DNA of 64,000 nucleotides, from NCBI GenBank assembly GCA_018398805.1, contig JAGFBZ010002129.1, forward strand, positions 372,001-436,000, in the 5' to 3' direction. The DNA comes from Hirundichthys speculiger (Eukaryota; Chordata; Actinopteri; Beloniformes; Exocoetidae). The translations under genes were made by a program, and so were the position numbers. This document shows, one piece after another, positions 28,691 through 39,752 of this stretch (its first letter is position 1; each line of letters begins with the position of its first letter). The notes below the pieces were generated by a model. It made no database searches. It was not told the origin of the DNA and saw only the letters and a list, made by a program, of their open reading frames with translations.

Positions 28691-31073
28691 GACGTCAGTT
28701 TCATATATTCATGCCTGGGTGCGGTATTTACCTCAGGGCTCTGAAACATTGCACGATCCTGGGCTGTCAAGGATCACTGTTGTGAAAGAATCGTGGGACC
28801 TTACGTACTTACACTGGTCTTGAAACCAAATCTGCCTGATATAATTTTCTGACAGTGTCAGAAATCCTACGACCCGTCCACTTACTAGCCAATAAAAATG
28901 CAACTCGAAATTACGTATTAATTTATGCGACCCAGCACCGCTCCGAAGAACAATGAGGATCCCTGGTTGGCCTCTTCTCCCTAACCATGACAGGGACCAC
29001 ATTCTTCTCTTTCGCCGTTTCTTTTTGTAAAGCATTTTCAGCATACATAAACGCGACAACGGAACGGTTTATGTTTACTTGTTGTTTGTTGCACTTCTAC
29101 ACCCACCCACATCTCTGCATCAGTCACAGCCTGTTATTCAGGAGGGCTTATCATCGTACAGCGCAGACCATCCTTGACATCATAGTCAAGATTAAGAAAA
29201 TGCAAATTCATAAAAAAAGAGAAAATTCTATTAAATTAAAAACTGCAATGTAGATACTCATTTTATGTAATTTAATCTCAGACAGTAAGGTTCCATCTAA
29301 TTTTTCAAATAAATTATCAGCATTTAATTGTAAATATTTTTGGAAAATGAAAGACTATCAATTCATTGCGATATTTCTTTGTTTTTGTGATATCGTGATT
29401 ATATATTGTGCAGCCCGACCAGAAATCTAAAGAAGTTGATTTCACGAATATAATGAACTATCTAAATGCAGAAAAAAATTAAAACAGTGAAATGATGAAA
29501 AGTATGTTTTGACTTTCAGAGCATAACAAAAGAAGAATTCAATATTTACTCCCTTGCAGAGTACCTAAATTGTTCATGTATAAAATAATGATATACGCTG
29601 CTTCTCAATGTTTTTGCTGAAAAATCCCCAAGTGGCAGTTTAGTTGTTTTCCACACTGAAACCACGGTGGATGGATCACAGGATGAGCTACGAATGAAGA
29701 GAGCTGTACTACATCCTCTGCTTTTCATAAACAACTGAACACACTTAAGGTGCCCTGCAGGTCACATTAACATAGAGGCAGATATTCTGTGCTGCTCAAA
29801 GCTCTTATTTCAGAGACGCGGGGTTGTTTTATCTGAATACCTCTGTGTTCTCATGTTGCATAATCTGCGTTATAAATGCCAGATAGTGTTCTGTGTGTGT
29901 TCAAAGATGCTCAAAGACACTCCAGCATTCTGCTGTGCATCTTTACGGCGCAAACCGGCCTTCAATTCATGAGAAAATATTGCATGGTATATATGAGTGA
30001 GTGTCGATTTGGTTTCCTAAGCAGAGAAAGCAACCTGACTCAGGTACGGTTTGTGTAAAAGCAGACGATCAAATAGCTTTTTTTAAACCGGCACAGCTCA
30101 GAAATACGCATTATTCCCTGTTACCTGTCAGAGATTTACCAGAAAGGACATTTTTCAGTGGGCATGTCCCAAGCCCCGCCCTCCCGAGGTGGAATTGTTT
30201 TTCTACGCATTATATTGTTACTGTATTTTACTGACTTAATTAGATTTGGTTTTTCAGTTACGTCAATTACCAGTTTTTTCTTTCATGTTGCACCTGCAGC
30301 AAATTGATTTGTAATAGGTTCATTTATTTTTTGCTTCCCCATTTAGATGATAGGCAGCAAGGAGGCCTGATTAATCGACGCGTAACTCAACTTTCACTTA
30401 ATCCAAAGTTCCTCTGTGAACTTGGGTCACACTGAACGCAGCTGAAAAACTTTGAAATTGGTTTTCAGGGTAGCAGAAATGTATTTTCTGTAGCCGCACT
30501 GTGGTCCACAAATTATCTGTGGAAATTGAGGTCCTCGCCGGCAGGAATCCTTTAATGTTTTTTTCTTTTTTTTTCCCCCAGAATAACTATTCTGAGCTAA
30601 TGTTGTCACCTCCTGGAGTGTTTTCAGTGCAAACAGCCAGATGTACACTCACACCTTCCTTTCCATTTAAAGCCGTGTTTCCATTTGCTGATGTGCGCTC
30701 ATGTGACACGCTCGAAAGTTCATCCATTCTAATGGGAACCTCCTCAAATCTCTGACGTTGTGATGAAATCCCACCTTACAGTGTTTTTCAGGCCATCATA
30801 TTCCCCGCGTACGTGGAAAATCGTCACCTCGTGGGGTGGATGTTGGAGGGAATGAAGCTTTTGGGAAAGCAAACATGTTTGGGTTGTGAAATTGCGGTGG
30901 CTACAAGTGTAGTCTGAGGAACTGTATCTCGTCCATGGCAGCAGTGAGTTGGCATTAGCAGCTTTAGGATTATTAGTGTTGCCATTGAACAAACCTGTGT
31001 AAGGTGCTACTTGCTTCCATTGAACACCAGGAGGCTTGTTACGAAAAACGGACTATGCTTCGTCAGTCTATAT

Positions 31074-31855
31074 CACATGTGTCAAACACAAGGCCCGCGG
31101 GCCAAATGTGGCCCGCTACGTCATTGTATGTGGTCCTCGAGAGCTTGTGCATTATTGGCTTCAATTTTAAACCAATATTTTAAGACTTAAAATAAGCTTA
31201 CACCACGTTAAAGCGCATATTGACAATAAACTGCATCTCCCATAATGCATTTCGTCATTACCCACAACGATAATAGTATATCACCATGCGCAAGACATCA
31301 ATACAATTTTCAGAACTGATGGACTTGAGATAAACCTCTACAAACTAGCCCTAATATGTCCAAGAAAAGAAAAAATGATGCACAAGGAAGGCAGCTTCAT
31401 GAACAATGGGAAACGAATACATATTTGTACCTCAAGATGGAAAAAACAGTATGTCTTTTGTGTTATGAGGCGGTGTCAGTCGTGAAAGAATAATAATCTA
31501 TGCTGGCATTTTGACAGCAAACATGGAGCTGAGTTTGCTAAGTTTAGCCCACAAGAAAAACAAATAATCGTTTCCGCTTTTGAAACCAAGGTAGTGGATA
31601 CTCTCAGTGATGTGAACATCACCTGTGCGAGAGCAGGGTTACAAGCACAAACCCTGAGTTTAATATAATGATTTAAATATTTGAAACTTGAATACATGAT
31701 AAATACAGAAACACTTATTTAACAATATAATGAGGTGTAGTTTAATTTATTTTGAGTTACATTGCATTTTGTTAAGTTCATGCTGCCAATCTGGCCCTTC
31801 AAGGGCCACCATGATGCTGTTGTGGCCCTCAGTGAAAATGAGTCTGACAGCCTTG
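31074..31855 (+). mobile_element. hAT (Charlie-like) element with BED finger remnant
   Basis: The 782-bp element is bounded by a perfect 8-bp duplication GTCTATAT (31066-31073 and 31856-31863). Its ends (CACATGTGTCAAACACA and the inverse of CAAGGCTGTCAGACTCA) are followed by GGCCCGCGGGCC and GGCCCT segments. It is an internally deleted copy: transposase sequence begins and stops within 310 bp. Confidence 0.88.
31356..31665 (+). pseudogene. hAT transposase N-terminus with BED zinc finger
   Basis: MSKKRKNDAQGRQLHEQWET begins a 45-codon frame ending at 31493 just after CLLCYEAVSV, the CxxC half of a BED finger. The His half (WHFDSKH) follows in a shifted frame, then FSPQEKQIIVSAFETK. This is the N-terminus of a ZBED/GTF2IRD2-like hAT transposase. 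The catalytic part is deleted. Confidence 0.8.
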
Positions 31856-32165
31856 GTCTATATGAATTTCACCTTGTTGGTTTTGAGGCCTTTTAAACAA
31901 CAGTCACTTAAATTCAGTTCAGTATTTCCTCATGAATCCCCAAAGGAAAATTAACTGTTACAGGAACTGTCATTATTTGAGTTTTTTTCTAAGTGTTCTA
32001 AGTTTCTTCTATGTACGTTAGACATCTGAAGCAGTTTGGAAATCTGAGAAGACGCCAATCAGGGATTAATGAAAAGACTGATGCCATATTTGTGTCTCTA
32101 AGGATTTTTGAAGAGCTTTTGGAGAGGTTGACCATTTCTGAGACAGAATACTAGACAGTATTAGG

Positions 32166-32525
32166 TAGGGGTGTGAAAAAAATCAATATGGCTATATATT
32201 GCGATTTTCAGTCGCCCGATATAATATCGATTTTTCAGCTCCTAATATCGATTTTTAGGAAAATGTATTCATTCGCTTAAATGTGCAAAAAATACTAATA
32301 ATAAACAATAAATAGGTTGTTTTGAAGCAAATCGTTTTGACTCAATTTGTCCTCTGAATTATCAATATCATCTGATAAACATATACAGCAACTTGATTTT
32401 TCATCTCTATTTTTAATTTTGATATTAACTGGGTAGAATATCGCAATATATCGCGATATCGTATCATGACCCAAGTATCACGATACATATCATATTGCGA
32501 GGTCCTTGGCAAGACTCACCCCCTA
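32166..32525. mobile_element. hAT-type MITE rich in ATCGATAT (360 bp)
   Basis: The ends TAGGGGTGTGAA and TAGGGGGTGAG (inverted) are flanked by a perfect 8-bp duplication GTATTAGG (32158-32165 and 32526-32533). The interior is palindrome-like with ATATCGATTTTT and ATATCGCGATATCG runs. Non-coding. Confidence 0.88.
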
Positions 32526-32529
32526 GTAT

Positions 32530-32838
32530 TAGGGCTGGACAATTAATCCAAAATTAATATAAACAGACCCTTAACCAACCTAATCTTACCCATGTCGGTT
32601 ATTTTCAGTTATTTGAAATATTCATTAAGTGGCCATATATGGATCATTGATGTTTCCCAGAAATGAACTCTGGTTTAAAAAAATAACAATTTTAGTGGTT
32701 GAGAATATTTGCAGCAAAACCTTGTCAGTGATCTATGACAGCAGAAAAGTTGACCTAAAATGATCACTTATTATTCATAATTAATGAAAAATTAGTTAAT
32801 TTATCATGAAAATGATTTGAGGTCATATCGCTCAACCC
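32530..32838. mobile_element. Second MITE adjoining 32166-32525
   Basis: The left end TAGGGCTGGACAATTAAT and right end ATCGCTCAACCCT form imperfect inverted repeats. The first MITE's target duplication overlaps the first bases of this element, so the first MITE landed on its edge. The interior ends TTGAGGTCATATCG, typical of a common fish MITE. No target duplication can be read. Confidence 0.6.
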
Positions 32839-34274
32839 TGTGCATTATACATTATCTTCTCCATACTGTTCCTTTGATTGTCATTCATTCATTGTCAGCC
32901 ACCCTAAAAGCCATTAAACTACGACATAACAGGAAACTGACCAGGTAGCCTGAAGCTGACCTGAAGCATTATGGGATACCCATTAGCTCACATACTCCAG
33001 ACTGTGCAGTCGTTAGTCTGCTGCATACGGGGTTTGCAGTTCGGTCAAAATCAGTACACACTTGTATGATGTGTGTTTTGCAAAAATGGCCCTTCGGTGC
33101 ACAAATTAGTGTTGCGGATAGAATATACACCTCTTTCTTCTGAGGCTCTGGGCTCCGTTTGCTAATTTACATTTAATCTGCCTTTCAGTTACGCTGCCCT
33201 GCAGCCTCGTCGGTTTATTTGCCTTTTTCTTTTAAAGTAGTTTATTTTTTCAGCCGTTAAGCTTTCAATCTGTGTTTGAGTCCTCCTTTGTAACACAGAA
33301 ATATATAGCCATTAAAATTAGATTCTTTTCATTTATCATACAGGGTTTTTTGTTTTATTTTGCAGTAGTTGAACCAGTGATTTATATTCCTTGTTCAATA
33401 TTGTGTATATATCATAAATTTCGAGAGACTTTCCCGACGTAACTTGACACAGAAGAGCAATTGACTCAATTTCTGTGACAGAGTTATGTTTCGATCTGTA
33501 ATAAACTGCACAATGGGATCAAGGGCTATTTTGGAAAATTGCCTGGATGTTGTCACCAAGGTTTAAGATGACCTGACATCTGGGGAGAAATGTTTAGCCG
33601 AGGACCATTTCCCAGTTACAAAACAAAAAGCGAAACCAACAGAGGAACCAATAAGTAAACCTGGATAACTTGAAAGTGTCTGTAACGTGAAATATTTCAC
33701 AGTTAACTTTTTTACGACAGCACCTGCCACGGGAACCGGCGCATGAATCATGTATAGCTCATTTGGAGTGAACCTCGGGTCGCACTGTGTCCATTTCAAC
33801 CGCAAGGAAACCAGTCAGGGTGAGGAAATCTGCAAGATTTCAGCACTTCAGCATCATCAAATGAACATAAACCGAATCGCTGTAGCACCTGCTCGTGACT
33901 CTCCTACATGCTGAAGAGGTCCAGCAGAACGTTACAGGTTAGAAAGAGAGTAGAACTGTCTCAAAGTTCCGGGGTGTTTGGCAGATTTCAGATAAGTAGG
34001 GGCTGGTTGATGAACTCATCGACGCCGTGATGAGGCAGCGTTGGCAGCCGTGCAGACGAGAACAGAAGGAGCTGCAATGCAAATGGCTGCATTGGTGCCG
34101 CAAAAGGGGCGTCAAAGTAAAACATGCTTGAGTTTATTTTTCTTAAAAAGAAAAACCTGTTTCTAACAAGCGCTCCAGGGGGGTTGGGGGCGCAGATGAA
34201 AGGAGCCATTCAACTTGTCTTTCATGATTTAAAATGTGAAACAATATACACAAATGCAGGACAGCTGGTGCTTT

Positions 34275-34355
34275 TTTAACGCCTACTCTTTTTTTTTTTG
34301 TCAGTTTTCCCGTGGTGGAAATAATAAAGGTATTCTTATTCTTATTCCAAAACCA
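34275..34355 (+). mobile_element. Retroelement tail with polyadenylation signal
   Basis: TTTTCCCGTGGTGGAAATAA, then AATAAAGGTATTCTTATTCT looks like the 3' tail of a LINE ending in a short tandem repeat (TTCTTA). Class uncertain. Confidence 0.4.
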
Positions 34356-34981
34356 AGTGACTTGTGCGTTCCTCTTACTCTGGAGTTGGCCTCACTGTAG
34401 TTGTCTTGAGCTGAAACACAATCTTTTCTTTGTTCTGACTGGATAATCCCTGAAGTGATGTGGATTTGTGAACCTGCCTGCTGATTCCATTAACTGTGAA
34501 AGTTTTATTGAGGCGTCAGTCATCGAAATCCATCACGCCGTTGTTGATATGTTGCTTTTCCTCCTAGCGAATTGGCTCTATTCTTTAAAATATAATTCCT
34601 CCCCTCCCGATTTCGAAGACACATTTTCTCTCAAAGTGAGAAAAAATAAATATTTAAATACTTTCTTGATTAGCGTAATGCAAAACCCTCTCATTAGAAT
34701 AACTTCTAAGGTTTAAAGAGCTCCTACAAACGAGGCAACAAACAAATTAGGACAAACAGATGCTTGTTCTAATTTGGGTAAAAGAAGCTGAAGTGTTTCA
34801 AAAAGCAAATCTTATCACAGTTAATTTGGAGGTTATTTTTAGTTTCCTAGAAATATACGTGGCGTCAGCCTCGATCAATCCAATCAATCTTTTCAGCGTG
34901 CACAGGCACTTCTTTTTGTTCTGCATCGTTTGTCACGCGCCTAAAACCGTTCCTGTGTCGTCCCTCTGTTTTGCAGCAAAA

Positions 34982-35143
34982 ATGGGGAAACAGAACAGCA
35001 AGCTGACCCCCGAGGTGATGGAGGACCTGGTGAAGAACACAGAGTTTAACGAGCACGAGCTGAAGCAGTGGTACAAGGGATTCCTGAAGGACTGTCCCAG
35101 CGGCCGGCTCAACCTGGAGGAGTTCCAGCAGCTGTATGTGAAG
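34982..35143 (+). CDS. vsnl1: vsnl1 first coding exon (visinin-like 1, residues 1-54)
   Basis: The exon encodes [20 protein letters not shown] and continues to QQLYVK, the N-terminus of visinin-like protein 1 (VILIP-1), a neuronal calcium sensor. Gly2 with Ser6 is the N-myristoylation signal used for calcium-dependent membrane binding. The sequence covers the N-terminal helix and part of the inactive first EF-hand ([15 protein letters not shown]). Compared with human as I recall it, only Ala9 to Thr and Ser19 to Asn differ, which separates it from hippocalcin. The acceptor TTTTGCAG ends at 34976 and five leader bases precede the ATG. The donor is AAG followed by GTGCGG at 35144, after the codon for Lys54, exactly where the mammalian exon ends. 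Reading through gives VRRR and a stop. The three calcium-binding EF-hands lie on later exons outside the window. Teleosts have more than one vsnl1 gene, so the paralogue letter is not assigned. Confidence 0.95.
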
Positions 35144-35636
35144 GTGCGGCGCCGCTGACTCGCTACCTGCGCTAACATGGACAACAGTAACCTCACTGAC
35201 ATCCCTGTGCATGCCGGTTACAGGCTCTGAATGTCCATTTGGATTTTTTTACTATTAACAGGATCAGTCCTACTACAGCTTCTTCTTTTCAGTGATTTTA
35301 TTTGTGTCTTTCACATGTCAACACTGTTGCATGTGGAATCCACCTGCTGCCAAAATGCATTGAAAACCCCAACGGGACATCAGTTTAGATTAAGGTGTTT
35401 ACATGTCTTCATAATATGACTATTATCGCCATACTTACTCCAATTATTGCTTACCTTCATTTAGATTAAGGTTGCTGGTTAAATGGGAGTTTCTCCAGAG
35501 TGTTATATACTTCAGAGTTTCGCCTTAATCTGATTAACGTCAGACTAGTTTTGTTCATGTAAACATGAGGGGGGGCTAACTTTGAAAATCTGTTGCTTAA
35601 AAAGTGGCAGCTCGGCAGATACCTAATGGTTTATTC

Positions 35637-35966
35637 CAGTGATTCCCAAAGTGTGGGCCGCGGCCCCCTGGTGGGCTGTCATGGTACTGCAGGTGGGCCG
35701 TGAGAGGTCATTAAATATTAAACAAATATGTTTTAAATCCTCGATCTTTATAAAATATGTTTTTAATTACTGTAACATATTAATGACATGATTTAAAAAC
35801 ATTAAGAAGTAACAAAACAAACCAGTTAAGTGTTATACTACCGTCATCTTAACTAGCTTCGTAGTCCTGTATGTTGATCACAGTCGTGATTAAAGGTTTC
35901 GGTGGGCCGCGGAGATTTTTCACATTTCAAATTGGGCCTTGGTATTCTGAAGTTTGGGAATGGCTG
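35637..35966. mobile_element. hAT (Charlie-like) MITE, 330 bp
   Basis: The left end CAGTGATTCCCAAAGTGTGG and the right end AAGTTTGGGAATGGCTG are imperfect inverted repeats, with GGGCCGCGG segments inside both ends. The flanks GTTTATTC and GTTTACAC (8 bp, 6 matching) are a likely decayed target duplication. Non-coding. Confidence 0.75.
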
Positions 35967-38168
35967 GTTTACACGTCTCTAAGTGTTTCCCATAAAGACA
36001 GAAGCTATGGAGGCCACGCCTTCCCAGATAACCAGGCTGCTCTGATTGGTCAGCTCAAGCGGTCCGATCAGGCTCCACCCACCAGGATGTGTTCAGTTCT
36101 GCTGAAATTCAGAAATTGAAAATAGCATCCTACTGGAAGCAAAATGAATATTTCAACATTCATCAGCAAAGTCATTAAAATTTTATGATTCCAAACTCCA
36201 GAACACATAAAGCACACCTACTTATTTTCATTTACTTCATCGAGGGCCAGGTATGGCTTTTTATAGGACGTACATAGCAAGTAAAGATATTTAAACATCA
36301 ATTCTGATTTCTTAGGTACTCGAATGATATCCAGCTGACACTTTTTAATCTTCTGGGCTTTCAAAGGCACAGATGGTTTAATGTGATAGAAAGCTGCCTT
36401 GAACTTGGCAAATTTAGCATATTTTCTAAAATAAAGAAAATAAATGCAGGACTTCAAAAGAAAAATAAATACAAGCAGGTGCAATAAAAAAGTAAAGAAT
36501 GACTATGTTCTTAGCCACTTCTGAGGTAACAATAGGAGACAAGCAGGTTGCGTAACAGTAATTGTTGCATCATAAGAGGAGGTATCACTGTTAATTGGCG
36601 ATGTGCTTGTTGTTAAAGACCAACAGAACACAGTTGGTGTTGCAAGTGTTGTTAAGGCTCGAATGAATACCCACTCATGACAGCTTTTAGCATGCACACC
36701 GCCGTGCTCCCATTCGCCTCTGTTGTATCTGGGCAGAAACCCAACAGAGGCTGATATCAGGGGCGGTCCGATGATTATCTTCTCATGCTAATATGAGTCC
36801 TGCTGGATCTTATTACCACTGATGGAGCAGTGTGAATGTTTTCCATTGTAAAGGAAAGGAGGAAGCACAGATTCACAGAAACAATTATGATCTCAGAATG
36901 AAGCACGTGTTGGGATGAGAGAGCAAGTGTTCAAATATGGACTTCACCAGGGACGCCTTTACTACTTTTACTGATGCTGCAGTCTGATCGATACAAAAAT
37001 TTATTGATCTTTTTTTCTGCCTGGCTCAAAGAGATTTGACCAGGTGAACAGTATTTTAATCATATATATATAAAACATGTTTATAACAGACACACACCCC
37101 TCTTCGCTATGACATGTCGTGAGTGTTGATCCGTCCTTTGTGAGGTTCAGCACGTTGATATTAGGATGATCAGTTTTGTCCTCAGCCTAGATCTAAATCT
37201 GCGCCTTCCAAATCAGTGAGAGTTTTCATAGTTGCTTTCAAAAGTTTGCGTAATTCGCAAAAGCCCCAAACGCAGTGATGAGACCGTTTTTCGACCAGCG
37301 CTGCCAACCAGTGATGGTTCCTGGGTTTCCCGTGTTCCTGAATGATTCCTTGTTCAGTAATAATTAAATAATAAATATAAATAATAATCTAATGCATTAC
37401 TTTTTAAGGTAGAAAACAGAAGATAAATAAACTGTACAGTGCATTTTATCTTTAGTTATGTCTAAGCCTCAATGGACATCAATTTCAGTTATTTACTTAT
37501 TTACTTATACAGTTTTTAAATGCACACAACCTAAAATTAGGGATCTTGTAGTTACTGCTGTCAAATCTTTCTACCTGCTATTCCAGCGTGGGTTTTTACA
37601 AATTCAGTTCATGAAAAGTTCAGTTCAATCCAGAAAAGATGAATTCTCAAACATCCTGTGATTTTTACATCTGAGCTCAGTTAGCATTAGCGCGCTCTGT
37701 GACTTTGCCTGCTGTTGTTTTACGATATTAATGTGGTAACTTCTCACAGACCAGCCATATGTGACATTAAAACCCCCACAAAGCACATGGCAGCGCTCTG
37801 GTGAAGCATGACAGATGGAGAAATGCTGTATGTTTAAAAAAAAAAAAAAACTCATGATAGCAGAATAAGCAATGCGCTCACGGGAACAAAGTGAGCGATG
37901 GAAGTTCGAGAGACTGAACTGCTGCTGGCAGTGTTTCCAGAGGCTTGTTGGAAACTGGTGCTGCCTTGTCACGTCAGGACTGGACGACTGGAACGGCGTG
38001 ACTGTGGTGCTCTGCTACACGTGAAATGGCGTCGCTGCAAGATATCAAAAACAGGTGCAGAATGACACCTGGTTTTCAGGACTCAGTCGTGTCAAAGCAG
38101 TCGATCGACACCAGAAGGGTATAAAGGTTCAGTATCCAGCTAACATCTGTGAAATAAACGTAATAATA

Positions 38169-38879
38169 CAGTAATCCCTTATTTTTTGCGGTTTAATGGG
38201 GCCCTGCCCCCCCCCCCACCCCCCCCCCCCATGCGAAAATCAAAATCTGTGAACAGGAGCCGGAACCCCCCCGAGCCTAAATAATATGTTTAAATACCGC
38301 AGAAAAGTAGCGAGGCGCTGCAGCGAAACAAGACAAAGGCCTCAACTGTGGTCTTTCTGTTACCTTCACAGCCTCTGGTCTCTGAACCGTAGTAAAGAAA
38401 TCGCTGGTATTGTGCTATTTTTGGCTCATAATTAGCGGCTAACACGCTAACAACAACAACAAAAAAAAGTCCGGTTTTCTCTGCATGGAACGAGCACTTT
38501 ATTCTGGCACCGCAGGAACTTGTAAAATCACACAGGTTGTATTGTTGGGCTCCTGTCGGTTAACAGAGAATGTAAATCTATACACGCTGGACTGCTGTTT
38601 ATGCTCACTCCACTTTTCATCTAACCCCGTTTTCGTTCTGCCGTCCCACGGCACACACACTCCATTACCCATAAGGCCACACCATTACCCATAAGGCTAC
38701 TTTCTTAAAGGGGCCAGGCTGGCTCACAACATTTCTTCGCTGTGAGAGAACGCGCACAACATCCTGTGATGTTTCTGCAATTTATTCTTGATTTTTTTTA
38801 TTATATTATATATTTCTGAAAAAATCTGTGAATAACTAAAACTGCGGAACTCAAAGCGCGAATTGGCGAGGGATCACTG
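38169..38879. mobile_element. Tc1/mariner-superfamily (pogo/Tigger-like) element, 711 bp
   Basis: The left end CAGTAATCCCTTATTTTTTG and right end GGCGAGGGATCACTG are inverted repeats typical of pogo/Tigger-like elements. They are flanked by TA on both sides (38167-38168 and 38880-38881). The interior includes a C-rich tract (38207-38230). No transposase frame. Confidence 0.75.
38207..38230. repeat. C-homopolymer tract
   Basis: 24 bases with a single interrupting A. It may be unstable in sequencing. Confidence 0.9.
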
Positions 38880-39733
38880 TATACCCCCTTCAATTATTGG
38901 TTGAGTCGGTGCTAAAAAAAATACATGGTTTAATCTTAATATTTATAATAAACAGCCACATGTTGGCTGCCCTTTCATAAAACAACATTGCTGTGTAGTT
39001 TATTGTGACATATTTTGGCATTACTGCTCTGGAAACTGGTCTGCTCCAGGAGACTCTGACCTTAATTTCGTCATTTTATAATGGAGTTAGAAAAAGATTT
39101 AACCCCCCAAAAAAATCAATAGAATAGACATGCAGCATGATAACTGCAGTATAAGGAGATTAATAAACTGCAGTTTACTTCCTTCATGCTCTTATCATGT
39201 TATCATACTGTACATCAGGCTGATCTCTGCATCTCGTGTGGTACATTTCAACCTCCTGAATGGCAGCGTGGATCAAAGCACGATGAGTAAGGCAAGAATA
39301 CTCCTTAATCTTTTATCAGCAATGCCAGGAAGTGCTTTATAACCAGAGAGGGCTGCCATTACATAATACGCGCCTGGGCATTAAGGCCACGGGTGCACTT
39401 CCTCTAAATGCCATCGGAGCTCATGCAACACCTCAGACCAGTTTAAGACGAAGAATAAAAAAATGATCTAGGAGACATCAGACGTAAACTGTTATTTTTC
39501 CCATAAAGGAAAAAAAAATAGATAAAAGAACATCTATCAACAAGAGAAATTTTGATCAGAAAAAAGACCAGAATCTTTTGAAAATTGAACTGGAACTATA
39601 TCTGCACTTCTGGGAAATAAAAGGAAGTTGGCAGCTTCCTATCGAGCTTTACTTGAACATGAGGAACCGTGGCAGGAAAATAAATCTCCAAACGGACGAA
39701 CACAGCCCACATCTTGAGGGGTCTTTCAGGCTT

Positions 39734-39752
39734 GGGGGGGGGGGGGGGGGGG
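39734..39752. repeat. G19 homopolymer
   Basis: Nineteen consecutive G. A second G-rich patch (about 39940-39962) follows 200 bp later. Both could form G-quadruplexes and are error-prone. Confidence 0.9.

Larger units (their letters stand above)
23186..34976 (+). other. vsnl1 intron 1
   Basis: This 11.8-kb intron lies between the leader donor and the acceptor (TCTGTTTTGCAG) just before the coding exon. It contains the DNA transposons listed separately. Stretches without recognised content are 23186-24880, 26255-28320, 28700-31065 and 32840-34270, which are ordinary mixed-composition intron DNA. A possible retroelement tail (TATTCTTTATTAATTCCCAA) is at about 26650-26690. Confidence 0.65.

Noticed and set aside
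34760..34981. 74-residue N-terminal extension of the vsnl1 frame
   Set aside because: It lies in the intron: a polypyrimidine tract and TTTTGCAG acceptor sit just before the true ATG at 34982, and the family always starts MGKQNSK.
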